Source: Bacillaceae bacterium
GTDB taxonomy: Bacteria > Bacillota > Bacilli > JACDOE01
Length of the DNA: 64,000 nt
Assembly: GCA_017656255.1 (NCBI GenBank)
Contig: JACDOE010000034.1
Coordinates: 1 to 64,000, forward strand
Direction of reading: 5' to 3'
Below the pieces are notes generated by a model, which was not told where the DNA came from, made no database searches, and saw nothing but the letters and a program-made list of their open reading frames with translations. Each line of letters starts with the position of its first letter. Positions within the stretch are counted from its first letter, which is position 1. A program made the translations under genes and the position numbers. Below, piece after piece: positions 43,194 through 52,140 of this stretch.

Positions 43194-43887
43194 GTTCGAT
43201 TAACTTGCGATAGGTGGCTTCGGCTTCATCGGCTAGATCCATGGGTAGTCCGTTTGCTTTTAATTCGTTTTTCATCTGATCTAACAGGAGATAAAAAGTG
43301 GCATCCACCTGTTTTTGCAATTTCTTCGCGGCACTGCTGTACCTGGAAATCACATCAGCGACCGGCGGTTCTCCTGTTTTTTTACTTTGTTTATATTCGG
43401 CATAACCATTGGCGAACAGCTCGTCCAGGCGGGCGTTGGCCAGGTTTTTTAACCGGTTGAATTTTACATAGTATTTGTCTCGGATTTTTTGTTCGATCGA
43501 TTGGGAGTCAGGCTGGATTTTTTCAACAGCGTTTGTGTGCCTGGTTTGAATTGAGGAAGGGGAGTTTTCTTCACCTGGTGCTGTGACGGGTTGCGACGAT
43601 GACGAACGGTCATGACGATCTGTGTCTTGCCGGCCTGTCTGTTGACTCGGCGCTTGATCTGACAGTGCTGTCGGATCGCCGGAAAGTGCCGGTGTTGGTG
43701 AATTGTCTGTCTGAACCGGATTATCGTCGATCACGGATGAGAAATCAAAGAATTCTTCACTGACGTGGACGTCTTCCGGTGTAACATCCCGGTTGAAAAA
43801 ATAGTGATAGACCAGATAGCCGGAGGAGGCCACGATCAGAAATACCGAGGTCAAGATCAGCACCAGTTTCTTTTTCAAAATAGCCAT
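43153..43887 (-). CDS. Membrane-anchored secreted protein, hypothetical
   Basis: A 244-residue protein with one N-terminal membrane helix (KLVLILTSVFLIVASSGYLV). A Ser/Thr/Pro/Gln-rich linker follows (about residues 55-125), then a helical C-terminal domain from about 128 (IEQKIRDKYYVKFNRLKNLA). The linker looks like an extracellular spacer. On the minus strand AAGGGGA precedes ATG 43887. It converges on the CpsB-type gene and diverges from the SLH protein gene, so it belongs to the surface-protein group here. No family is recognised. Confidence 0.7.
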   Translation of the reverse strand: MAILKKKLVLILTSVFLIVASSGYLVYHYFFNRDVTPEDVHVSEEFFDFSSVIDDNPVQTDNSPTPALSGDPTALSDQAPSQQTGRQDTDRHDRSSSSQPVTAPGEENSPSSIQTRHTNAVEKIQPDSQSIEQKIRDKYYVKFNRLKNLANARLDELFANGYAEYKQSKKTGEPPVADVISRYSSAAKKLQKQVDATFYLLLDQMKNELKANGLPMDLADEAEATYRKLIEQKKAELKNRVMKD

Positions 43888-44008
43888 GATATCGCATCCC
43901 CTTCAAAAAAATTCTTATTCATGATCATAACCATCTGCGATGGCCGGTTATACCCCTTGTTGTGAATCGCATGCGGCATACATGTACAACTTAACGGAGG
44001 TGTCTTTC

Positions 44009-46270
44009 ATGAAAAAATGGACGAGTATGATATTAACTTTTATGCTTATTGTTACTAGTTTTGGAAGTATTGTCAATGGAGCGACGACAGTTGACAGCCT
44101 GGCAGATCGCCTGACTCGTATCTATAATTACCTGAACGATCAGGAGAAAGAGGCAATTTATAAGGCCAGAGAAAGAGCGGCAGATTTGTCGATGGAGGAA
44201 TGGAAAGACATTTTTGGAGAAACGGTGTTTGAAAATATTAATCATAAGACCGGCGATCAGGGTGCGGCTGAAAGTATCATCACCGATCTGGTCAATATCA
44301 TCTATGCAACGCCGCAGACGGATTTCAAGGATGCCATTGACGATTTCAGAGAGACATACGCGGATGAATTTGATGCTGTTTTTGGCGGGGATGTCACGGT
44401 AGATACGATGCTAGGTTTTATCGATACGTTTGAAACAAAGCTGGAAGCGGTGATTGCGGCAACGATGATATCCGGAGATGAAGCCACGTTTGATCAGGTG
44501 GTACAGGAAGCGATTGAGTGGACGATTGCGGATGGGTATGAAGATTTGGACGGGAAATTATATGAAGGGATTGGGATCGGAATTGACGGATTATTCCAGA
44601 TCAAAGACCGTTTAAATGATGCGATTGATCCTGATGGGGATGCCCGGGATGCTTTAATTTCAGGAGTCGCCCGTGGCAAGGGGGCGGCGATTAACGGCCC
44701 CGACGCTGTAACGGCAGGAGAAACGGCGAGTTATACATTTACTGTGAATTATCAGGGGAGCGAACTTGATCTGACGGATGATGTGAAGTGGACGGTATCA
44801 GATGAATCGGTTGCGTCTCTGTCAGGCAATAGTTTGACGGCTCATGCTGAAGGGCAGGTCACCATCGAAGTAATCGCATTGGGAGTCACGATTCTATCAA
44901 AGGATGTTGATGTCATCGCTGAAAGTGGAGCCGGCGGCGGGGGTGCCGGCGGTGGTGGAGCAGGAGGCGGAGGTGGTGGCGGTGGAGCGCTGTTGCCTCC
45001 GGGTAAAGATCGAGTTGACTGGATAATGTCCGGTGAGGTGATCGATGTCTCTGCCGCTGCCCAGGTGGAACAGACAACAACGGAAGAAGGTCGTTCCAGA
45101 ACCGAGGTTAACGTGGATGCGGCGGCGTTTATTGAACGGCTGGAACAATCCGAATCAGATCATGACATTGTTTTACTGAAAGTAGAACAAGACTCCGATG
45201 ATTTTACCATCAACTTACCGGACGATGCGTTCAGAGCCCTTCAGGAAAACAATAAAACACTGGCGGTCTGGACATCCAATGGCATTTATCTGTTACCGGG
45301 TCAGGTACTGGACCTGGATCAGCTGGCAGAAGAGATGGGAACTGAGACGGATGATTTACAGATTGAACTTATGATTAACAAAGCGGTTCCGGAGACGGCT
45401 GACAAAGTGAAGCAAAAAGCAGCGGAAGCACAGGCTCTCGTTGTTGCTGAATATATCGATTTTAATTTACGGGTCACCGCAGGTACAAATACAAAAACCA
45501 TTACCTCATTTGGTTACACTTATGTAGACCGGATGCTGAAGGTAGACGGGTCGGCCGAGAGGGACAACATGGTCGGTGTCATGTATGATGACAAGAGCGG
45601 ACGATTGATTCCCGTCCCCACCGTATTCACGGAAACAGAGGATGGGGTGTATGCGATTGTGAAGCGAAATGGAAATAGCACCTATACGGTTGTGAGCAGA
45701 ACGAAGACCTTCCATGATATTGAGGGTCACTGGGCACAGGATACGATTGAGAAGCTGGCATCCAAAATGATTGTTGAGGGGATGACAGAAACGGAATATC
45801 GCCCGCAGGAGAATCTGACCCGTGCGCAACTAGCCACGCTGGTGGTCCGGGCTCTGGGACTTGTGGAAGTTGAGGGTGAGTCTCCGTTCACAGATGTGAA
45901 ACAGAATGACTGGTTTGCGGGATATGTCAATGCTGCGGTGGAAGCGGGATTAATTGAAGGGTATATGGATGGCACCTTCCAACCGGATCGTCTGGTTACC
46001 CGGCAGGAAACGGCTGCGATTATGGTACGTGCGGCCCGGTATGCGGGTAAGGACATGACCATGAATGAGACGGAACAGGAGATTGTGCTGACGGGTTATG
46101 AGGATCATGAACAGGTGGATGCCTGGGCGAGAAATGAGATTGCAACGGCGATTGAAAAAGGTTTGATGAGCGGTTACCAGGGCCAGATTCGTCCGCAGGC
46201 TCATTCCACCCGGGCTGAGTCAGCGGCGTTTATTGAGAAATTGATGCAAGCTGTTGGGTTTATGGATTAG
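44009..46270 (+). CDS. Large SLH surface protein with Big-like domain
   Basis: A 753-residue exported protein. A signal peptide (MKKWTSMILTFMLIVTSFGS) is followed by a mainly helical region (about 25-230). A bacterial-Ig-like (Big_2) domain spans about 235-310 (DDVKWTVSDESVASLSGNSL). A glycine-rich linker near 313-330 joins it to a second globular region (about 335-565) and three C-terminal SLH domains: DIEGHWAQDTIEKLA, FTDVKQNDWFAGYVNAAVEA and VDAWARNEIATAIEKGL. The SLH domains should bind the pyruvylated wall polymer. ATG 44009 follows CGGAGGTG; earlier in-frame starts lack a ribosome site. It lies between the CpsB region and the polysaccharide operon. No catalytic domain is recognised. Confidence 0.88.
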   Translation: MKKWTSMILTFMLIVTSFGSIVNGATTVDSLADRLTRIYNYLNDQEKEAIYKARERAADLSMEEWKDIFGETVFENINHKTGDQGAAESIITDLVNIIYATPQTDFKDAIDDFRETYADEFDAVFGGDVTVDTMLGFIDTFETKLEAVIAATMISGDEATFDQVVQEAIEWTIADGYEDLDGKLYEGIGIGIDGLFQIKDRLNDAIDPDGDARDALISGVARGKGAAINGPDAVTAGETASYTFTVNYQGSELDLTDDVKWTVSDESVASLSGNSLTAHAEGQVTIEVIALGVTILSKDVDVIAESGAGGGGAGGGGAGGGGGGGGALLPPGKDRVDWIMSGEVIDVSAAAQVEQTTTEEGRSRTEVNVDAAAFIERLEQSESDHDIVLLKVEQDSDDFTINLPDDAFRALQENNKTLAVWTSNGIYLLPGQVLDLDQLAEEMGTETDDLQIELMINKAVPETADKVKQKAAEAQALVVAEYIDFNLRVTAGTNTKTITSFGYTYVDRMLKVDGSAERDNMVGVMYDDKSGRLIPVPTVFTETEDGVYAIVKRNGNSTYTVVSRTKTFHDIEGHWAQDTIEKLASKMIVEGMTETEYRPQENLTRAQLATLVVRALGLVEVEGESPFTDVKQNDWFAGYVNAAVEAGLIEGYMDGTFQPDRLVTRQETAAIMVRAARYAGKDMTMNETEQEIVLTGYEDHEQVDAWARNEIATAIEKGLMSGYQGQIRPQAHSTRAESAAFIEKLMQAVGFMD

Positions 46271-46292
46271 GTTTAGACGAAAGAAGATGAAA

Positions 46293-46341
46293 AGGACTCC
46301 CCTCTGTCAGATTGGTAGAAGGCGACAATGGTGGGAGTCCT
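46293..46341 (+). other. Long hairpin after the SLH gene
   Basis: AGGACTCCC (46293-46301) pairs with GGGAGTCCT (46333-46341) and an inner TGTC/GACA pair lies in the loop. Without a T run, it may be a weak terminator or an mRNA-stabilising structure. Confidence 0.45.
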
Positions 46342-46388
46342 CTATGAGATAAATTGTAGAAGTGAAAATAACGACGGATTGGAACGCT

Positions 46389-46422
46389 TGTTACACCCAT
46401 ACCCACGGGTATGGGTGTAACA
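46389..46422. repeat. Dispersed palindrome, copy 4
   Basis: Perfect 16-bp arms, TGTTACACCCATACCC and GGGTATGGGTGTAACA, flank a 2-base centre. It lies about 60 bases before the candidate promoter of the polysaccharide operon. Confidence 0.92.
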
Positions 46423-46482
46423 GAAACGTAGCGTGAACAAAACCGAAATATACAAAATTAGCATTTCCTGCCTCCGGGAGAT

Positions 46483-46491
46483 ATGGTAGAA
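46483..46491 (+). promoter_or_regulatory. Candidate extended -10 of the polysaccharide operon
   Basis: TGGTAGAAT fits the extended -10 form (TGnTAnAAT) and is 62 bases before the start codon of the second Wzz gene. The -35 region is poor. Confidence 0.45.
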
Positions 46492-46553
46492 TAATCATTG
46501 TCGAAACATACTAAACAATTGTCGATTTGACGATACATAACCCGGAGGTCATC

Positions 46554-47816
46554 ATGGAAGAAGAAATCAGCTTACGAGAACTCATAGACATTATCTGGCG
46601 CGGTAAATGGTTGATTATATTGATAACCGCTTTTGCCGTAGTAGCCAGCGGCATATTAAGTTTCTTCGTACTCGATCCGCAATATGAAGCCAAAGCGACC
46701 CTGATGGTCCAGGATATCAATCGGAGGCCGGCAGCCCAGGGAAATACCCTTGAGGATATGCTGTCTTCCCTGGCGGAATACCCTAGCCTCACGATGGATA
46801 CATATAAGACGCAAATAACAGGTGTGTCCATGATGCGACAGGTGGTCCATGAACTGAACCTGGAAGATCAATACGGGATCACACCGGAACAGCTTAAAAA
46901 TATGATCCATATTAATGTTCCCAATAACACAAACTTAATGGAAGTCAAAGTACAGCATACCAACCCGGCTCTGGCAGCTGATATTGTCAACTCCGTTTCT
47001 CGACAATTCACGCAATTTGTGACAGAACAGAGCCGAAAACAGATACAAAAATCCGTTACCTATATCGAAGAACAATTAATAGAGGAAGAAAAACATTACA
47101 AGCAGGTTGAAGAGGAATGGAAGGCTTTCCTTCAGCAGCCTAACGGCGTGGATGAACTTGAGCAGGAAATCAGCGCCAAACTTAAAAAATTGACGGAATT
47201 TAAAACGGAGCTTCTTGAGAATCAGATTTTAATTGATAGCAAACTGGCAGCCTATGAGAAATCCACGCAACAGTTGGCCAATATGGATCAAAAAGTGGTC
47301 ACGGAGGATTCGCTGGCCAATCATCCGCTCTTAAATGAACTATCTGAGTCCAGTGAGAGTCTGAAGGATCTGTCCAGCTTGAAAATTGAGTCGGAGCAAT
47401 TAAATCAATCCTATGTGGCACTAGAAGGAAAGTCTCATGAGTTAATGATCGAATTACGGGAATTGCAGGTGAAACAGACTTCTTTGCAAAAGCAAATTGA
47501 GAGCCTGCAAAACAACCTGGATGATCTTCAGATTCAGCTGGTTGAGAAACAACTGGAACATGATCGGTTAAGCCAGAAACTGGAGAGTGCCCGTAACAGT
47601 TATCGTGCGTTTTTGAACAAGCTGAATGAAGTTCGCCTGGCGACGTCGGTGGATGTCGGAGAGAAGAATGTGATGATTGTTGCGGAAGCTGAAGTGCCGG
47701 AGAATCCGGTTGGGCCTAAGAAGTTGCTTAATATGGCTATTGCTGCTGTTGTGGGTGGGATGGTTTCGGTGTTTGTGGTGTTTATTAGGGAGTATTGGAA
47801 TCGCCAGGAACCTTAA
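46554..47816 (+). CDS. Second Wzz-type protein with long coiled coil
   Basis: A 420-residue Wzz/GNVR-type membrane protein. Two membrane helices (about residues 20-45 and 395-415) bracket a large extracytoplasmic domain that includes a coiled coil of more than 150 residues (about 165-370; ELRELQVKQTSLQKQIESLQ). The conserved ENPVGPKKLLNMAIA before the last helix is the Wzz Pro-rich signature. It lacks a kinase domain, and no second kinase gene is nearby. I chose ATG 46554 because CGGAGGTC lies 3 bases upstream. It heads the polysaccharide operon, which begins 22 bases after its stop, and probably sets chain length or links polymerase and export. Confidence 0.88.
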   Translation: MEEEISLRELIDIIWRGKWLIILITAFAVVASGILSFFVLDPQYEAKATLMVQDINRRPAAQGNTLEDMLSSLAEYPSLTMDTYKTQITGVSMMRQVVHELNLEDQYGITPEQLKNMIHINVPNNTNLMEVKVQHTNPALAADIVNSVSRQFTQFVTEQSRKQIQKSVTYIEEQLIEEEKHYKQVEEEWKAFLQQPNGVDELEQEISAKLKKLTEFKTELLENQILIDSKLAAYEKSTQQLANMDQKVVTEDSLANHPLLNELSESSESLKDLSSLKIESEQLNQSYVALEGKSHELMIELRELQVKQTSLQKQIESLQNNLDDLQIQLVEKQLEHDRLSQKLESARNSYRAFLNKLNEVRLATSVDVGEKNVMIVAEAEVPENPVGPKKLLNMAIAAVVGGMVSVFVVFIREYWNRQEP

Positions 47817-47838
47817 ATGTAGTGGAGGTTATTTTGCT

Positions 47839-48519
47839 ATGTCGTATCTGATTGTTGTTGCACATCCCGACGATGAGGTTTTAGGTGCGGGAGCCACCAT
47901 GTATAAACTTGCAAATGAAGGGTATTCCGTTAATGTTTGTATATTATCTGGTGAAGTAGATGCTAGAAACAACAGGCCTACTACTGATGAACTTAATCAA
48001 GATGTAAACAAGTCAATGAAAATCTTAGGTATAAACGATGTAATTAAAGGAAATTTCCCTAATATCAAGTTCAATACAGTGCCTCATTTAGAGATAGTTC
48101 AATTTATCGAGCGTACTATAGTTGAGACAAAAGCGGAAGTAGTATTTACTCACCATCCCGCAGATTTAAATAATGATCATTTACATACCTCCCTTGCTTG
48201 TCAGGCTGCTGTCCGCCTGTTTCAAAGAAGATCTGATGTCACCCCGCTTAAAGAATTACTCTTTATGGAAGTCCCATCTTCTACGGAATGGGCTTTAAAT
48301 AAGACGATGAATCAGTTCTCACCGAATACATTTATTGAAGTTGGAGAAAAAGGTGTCGATAAAAAGATTGAAGCATTAGCTGCGTATAGAGGTGTCATGC
48401 GAGATTATCCTCACCCTAGAAGTAATGAAGTTATTAAAGGCTTAGCAGCATACCGTGGCGGCCAGGCAGGAATGGTTTATGCTGAAGCCTTTGAGAGTGT
48501 ATTTAGACGTGGATTCTAG
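47839..48519 (+). CDS. PIG-L/LmbE-family deacetylase
   Basis: A 226-residue zinc deacetylase (PF02585). The zinc-site motif AHPDDEVLGAG and the distal HHPADLNNDH are both present. The family removes acetyl groups from N-acetyl amino sugars such as GlcNAc in glycolipids and wall precursors. I chose ATG 47839 because GGAGG lies 10 bases upstream and this gives the canonical N-terminus. The gene begins 22 bases after the second Wzz gene. From here to the right edge the DNA is more AT-rich. The formyltransferase gene follows directly, so the amine it exposes may be formylated. Confidence 0.9.
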   Translation: MSYLIVVAHPDDEVLGAGATMYKLANEGYSVNVCILSGEVDARNNRPTTDELNQDVNKSMKILGINDVIKGNFPNIKFNTVPHLEIVQFIERTIVETKAEVVFTHHPADLNNDHLHTSLACQAAVRLFQRRSDVTPLKELLFMEVPSSTEWALNKTMNQFSPNTFIEVGEKGVDKKIEALAAYRGVMRDYPHPRSNEVIKGLAAYRGGQAGMVYAEAFESVFRRGF

Positions 48520-48544
48520 TGGCTGGAGAGGATGAAATAAAAAA

Positions 48545-49372
48545 ATGAAGAAAATGGCCTTTGCAACTTGTGTTAAATTAGGATTAAGTTGCATTGAAGA
48601 GATATATCGGATTGGTGGGGAATTGGACCTGCTCATTACACTTAAAGATGAAAAAGCAAAGAAGAAGTCAGGAAGAATATACCTTGATGATATCGCGAGC
48701 AGGTATAATGTTCCGCTTATAAAAATAGATAATATTAACGATCATGAAGTTGTTGAAGCATTAAAAAAATATCGCATAGATTGGTTATTTATCATTGGAT
48801 GGTCCCAAATTGCTAAAAAAGAAGTTCTTGAAACACCTACTTATGGTTGTATTGGGATGCATCCAACTTTATTGCCTAAAGGCAGAGGCAGAGCTGCTAT
48901 CCCCTGGGCAATCATAAAAGGTCTTAAAGAAACTGGTGTCACGATGTTTAAAATGGATGAAGGTGTCGATACCGGAGATATTATTGGGAAGGGGGTTATT
49001 CCCCTTGATAATAAAACAACAGCAACTGAACTTTATCAAAAAGTAAATGATATGCACATAAAACTCATATCTAGGTATTGGGATGATATTATTAATAATA
49101 ATATTACATTAACTAAACAAAATGAAGAAGAAGCGACGGAGTGGCCTAGAAGAAAACCGGAAGATGGAGAAATATTCCCCAGCATGACAATGGATGAAGC
49201 TGATAAAATGGTGAGGGCTGTGACACATCCTTATCCGGGAGCTTTTTATAGAGATGGAGATACAATAATAAGAATCTGGTCAGCTGACGTAAATGAAGAA
49301 AAGGGCAAAATCAAACTTAAAGACGGTTATTTAAATCCTGTTGATTATGAGGTCGAGTATGTCGATGAATAA
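48545..49372 (+). CDS. Formyltransferase-family protein, probably acting on a sugar
   Basis: A 275-residue protein of the Fmt/PurN formyltransferase fold. The core motif is IGMHPTLLPKGRGRAAIPWA with GVTMFKMDEGVDTGDII, equal to the HxSLLP and D-TG blocks of folate-dependent formyltransferases. The Asn normally two residues before the His (N-x-H) is Gly here. A C-terminal extension (MTMDEADKMVRAVTHPYPGA) resembles the sugar-formyltransferase group. As the gene follows a deacetylase gene in a polysaccharide operon, I infer that it formylates an amino sugar and not Met-tRNA. Its end overlaps the next gene by 14 bases. Confidence 0.8.
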   Translation: MKKMAFATCVKLGLSCIEEIYRIGGELDLLITLKDEKAKKKSGRIYLDDIASRYNVPLIKIDNINDHEVVEALKKYRIDWLFIIGWSQIAKKEVLETPTYGCIGMHPTLLPKGRGRAAIPWAIIKGLKETGVTMFKMDEGVDTGDIIGKGVIPLDNKTTATELYQKVNDMHIKLISRYWDDIINNNITLTKQNEEEATEWPRRKPEDGEIFPSMTMDEADKMVRAVTHPYPGAFYRDGDTIIRIWSADVNEEKGKIKLKDGYLNPVDYEVEYVDE

Positions 49373-50024
49373 TAAAAAGTTACAAAAATTAATCAAACGG
49401 TTTATTGATATATTAATATCTTTAATTGTACTGATAGGCTTTTTACCAATTTGGATTATAGTTGTGATTTTGATTAAGGTTACATCACCTGGCCCTGTTT
49501 TTTTCTTACAAGACCGCCCTGGTCAATATAAGAAAATTTTTAAAATTTATAAATTCCGAACTATGAAACCCGGATCGGAGAGAATGGTTAAAGGCCAGGA
49601 AGTAATGTTGGATGACCATCGTATAACCGCTATTGGGAAGTTTCTCAGAAGAAGTAAAATTGATGAAATTCCTCAATTGTTAAATGTATTAAAGGGTGAA
49701 ATGAGTCTGGTGGGTCCAAGACCTGAACGTATCCAATCTCTTGATGATTATACAGAAGAAATTGCTAAAAGGCTTGATATGAAACCGGGATTAACCGGAT
49801 TGGCACAGGTGAGTGGCAATATATATATTCCTCTCGAAGATCGATATAAGTTAGACGTTTACTATGTGGAACATTTTAGTCTCTGGCTTGACTTTAAAAT
49901 AATTGTGAGAACAGTTGGTGTCGTTTGGTTTGGAGAAGATAGATACGTTAACAGGAACCTTGTCGACATTTATTCGGGAGCTGCTGAGGAAGTCGCTACA
50001 TCTAAAGAGGGGTCCTCAATATGA
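49359..50024 (+). CDS. Initiating sugar-phosphate transferase (PglC/WcaJ-like)
   Basis: A 221-residue membrane protein of the bacterial sugar transferase family (PF02397). A single membrane-inserted helix near the start is followed by SPGPVFFLQDRPG, KIYKFRTM, SKIDEIPQLLNVLKGEMSLV and GPRPE, the complete family core. It transfers a sugar-1-phosphate to undecaprenyl phosphate and so starts each repeat unit. The length fits the short PglC class, not the long WbaP class. I chose ATG 49359, 6 bases after GAGG, inside the end of the formyltransferase gene. The last 4 bases overlap the next gene. Confidence 0.93.
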   Translation: MSMNNKKLQKLIKRFIDILISLIVLIGFLPIWIIVVILIKVTSPGPVFFLQDRPGQYKKIFKIYKFRTMKPGSERMVKGQEVMLDDHRITAIGKFLRRSKIDEIPQLLNVLKGEMSLVGPRPERIQSLDDYTEEIAKRLDMKPGLTGLAQVSGNIYIPLEDRYKLDVYYVEHFSLWLDFKIIVRTVGVVWFGEDRYVNRNLVDIYSGAAEEVATSKEGSSI

Positions 50025-50884
50025 AAAAAATATTAATAACAGGTGCTAATAGTTATATTGGAACTTCATTTAAAAAATGGGTTTCCAAATTCCCTGAACA
50101 TTATTCCATAGATACGATTAGTTTAAGAGATGATAGATGGAAAGAAATGTCGTTTGAAGGTTATGATGTTGTGCTACATACGGTCGGTATAGCGCATGTA
50201 GATGCCAGACAAAAAATGGAACCCATTTATTATAAAGTGAATCGAGATTTAGCCATAGAAGCTGCGAAGAAAGCGAAATGCGATAGTGTAAAGCAATTTA
50301 TATTTATGAGCAGTATTATCGTGTACGGTGACAGTAGCAGAATTAATAAACCGCGTGTTATTAACAAAAGTACAATCCCAAAACCTGCTAATTTTTATGG
50401 GGACAGCAAGCTTCAAGCAGAACAAGGGCTGAATAGATTAAAAAGCAATAATTTTAAAGTGGCTATCATAAGGCCACCCATGATTTATGGTAGGGGATCC
50501 AAAGGGAATTATCCCAAACTATCTAAACTAGCTAGAATCTTACCTTTATTTCCTGATATCGATAACGAGCGCAGTATGCTTCATATTGATAACCTTTGTG
50601 AATTTATTCGACTTATAATTGATAATGAGGAAGATGGATTGTTTTTTCCGCAAAACAATGAATATGTTAAGACGAGTGAAATGGTCAGATTAATCGCTGA
50701 AATGCATGGTAAAAAGATTTTACTGACGAAGGTATTTAATCCCCTTATAATAGTTTTGAGCCGAAAAATAAGACTTGTTAACAAAGTTTTTGGTAATTTG
50801 ATATATGAAAAAAGTATGAGTACTTATAAAGAAGATTATAGCATTAGGAACCTTCGAGAATCCATCATTGTGACGGAAAAATAA
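50021..50884 (+). CDS. NAD-dependent sugar epimerase/dehydratase
   Basis: A 287-residue extended SDR. The Rossmann motif is ILITGANSYIGTSF, and catalytic Ser and Y-x3-K appear as FMSSIIVYG and FYGDSK. RPPMIYGRGSKGNYPKL completes the substrate loop. It resembles the WbpV/galE-like NAD-dependent epimerases often encoded beside an initiating transferase, where they make UDP-FucNAc or UDP-QuiNAc by 4-keto reduction. Start ATG 50021 overlaps the transferase stop by 4 bases. Exact product not known. Confidence 0.82.
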   Translation: MKKILITGANSYIGTSFKKWVSKFPEHYSIDTISLRDDRWKEMSFEGYDVVLHTVGIAHVDARQKMEPIYYKVNRDLAIEAAKKAKCDSVKQFIFMSSIIVYGDSSRINKPRVINKSTIPKPANFYGDSKLQAEQGLNRLKSNNFKVAIIRPPMIYGRGSKGNYPKLSKLARILPLFPDIDNERSMLHIDNLCEFIRLIIDNEEDGLFFPQNNEYVKTSEMVRLIAEMHGKKILLTKVFNPLIIVLSRKIRLVNKVFGNLIYEKSMSTYKEDYSIRNLRESIIVTEK

Positions 50885-50904
50885 GCGGAAGGGTGCATAC
50901 TGTA

Positions 50905-52116
50905 TTGAAGAAACATATTTTGGTTATATCGCAATATTTCTACCCTGAACAATTTCGTATTAATGATATTTGTTTGGAATGGGTTAAACGTGGTTATAAC
51001 GTAACGGTTATTACAGGAATTCCAAACTATCCGCAGGGCAAATATTTTGAAGGGTATGGATTATTTAAAAAAAGAAAGGAAAACTATAAAGGCATTAATA
51101 TTATAAGAATACCCCTCATACCAAGGGGGAACAGTTCAATAATGCTTGCTTTAAACTATATATCGTTTGTTGTTTCAGGATTCTTCTGGATGCTGTTTAC
51201 CTCCATCAAAGCTGATTACGTATATATATTTGAAGTGTCTCCGATGACACAGGCTTTGCCGGGTATATGGTATTCTAAAAAAAACAAAATTCCATGTTAC
51301 ATTTATGTACAGGACTTGTGGCCGGAAAATTTTGAGATTTTATCAGGGATCAAGAACAAATTTGTAATTAATATGGTAGGAAAAATGGTTGATTATATTT
51401 ACAGCAATTGCACAAAAATATTTACAACATCTAGGAGCTTTATTACTTCTATCGTTAATCGCGGAGTTTCAAAGGATAAAATTGAGTACTGGCCCCAGTA
51501 TGCAGAAGACTTTTATAAGCCGCTTAAAAAAAAACATGTTTCTGAAATTCCAAATGACAATTCATTTAATATCATTTTCACAGGTAATATTGGAACTTCT
51601 CAGGGTTTAGATATATTGCCTGAAGTTGCTTTTAAATTAAAAAAATATGGTTTGGATCATAAGGTTCGGTTTAATATAGTGGGTGATGGAAGATATAAAG
51701 ATACGCTGGTAGATCTAGTAAAATTAAACAATGTATCCGATATGTTTAATTTTATTCCCAAACAGCCGCCAACTAAAATTCCTGAAATGATAGCAGCTAG
51801 TGATGCTGCGTTGCTGTGTTTAAAAGACAATCCGCTATTCTCCATGACAATACCGGCCAAACTACAGTCCTATATGGCTTGTGGGATCCCCGTTATTGCT
51901 TCTTCCAATGGGGAGACAAACAGAATAATCAAAGAAGCGAGTGCGGGTGTCTTTAGTGATGCCGGAGACGCACAGAAACTAGCGGAAAATATAGTATTAT
52001 TATCAAAACTACCAGCTAACCAATTAGATAAATTAGGTGAGAATGCAAGAAACTATTATGAAAATAATTTTAATAAGCAGGAGCTCTTAAATAAAATGGA
52101 TAAATATTTTAGTTAA
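50905..52116 (+). CDS. Glycosyltransferase family 4, WbuB-like
   Basis: A 403-residue GT-B glycosyltransferase. The N-terminus HILVISQYFYPEQFRINDIC and the VQDLWPENF segment are typical of WbuB proteins, which attach L-FucNAc. The C-terminal GT4 motif with the donor site is around SMTIPAKLQSYMACGIPVIA. I chose TTG 50905, which gives the family N-terminus, with AAGGG 11 bases upstream; a GTG at 50893 lacks a ribosome site. The next three genes make UDP-L-FucNAc, so that sugar is the likely donor (inference). Confidence 0.85.
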   Translation: MKKHILVISQYFYPEQFRINDICLEWVKRGYNVTVITGIPNYPQGKYFEGYGLFKKRKENYKGINIIRIPLIPRGNSSIMLALNYISFVVSGFFWMLFTSIKADYVYIFEVSPMTQALPGIWYSKKNKIPCYIYVQDLWPENFEILSGIKNKFVINMVGKMVDYIYSNCTKIFTTSRSFITSIVNRGVSKDKIEYWPQYAEDFYKPLKKKHVSEIPNDNSFNIIFTGNIGTSQGLDILPEVAFKLKKYGLDHKVRFNIVGDGRYKDTLVDLVKLNNVSDMFNFIPKQPPTKIPEMIAASDAALLCLKDNPLFSMTIPAKLQSYMACGIPVIASSNGETNRIIKEASAGVFSDAGDAQKLAENIVLLSKLPANQLDKLGENARNYYENNFNKQELLNKMDKYFS

Positions 52117-52140
52117 AGTATTCAGTGGGGGATTAATATT

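Noticed and set aside
26261-46422. The four dispersed palindromes as terminators
   Set aside because: None has a T run on either strand and they lie upstream of genes rather than directly after stops (copy 3 excepted).
48545-49372. Formyltransferase as Met-tRNA formyltransferase
   Set aside because: The position in a polysaccharide operon and the altered N-x-H motif argue against it, and no def (deformylase) gene is nearby.
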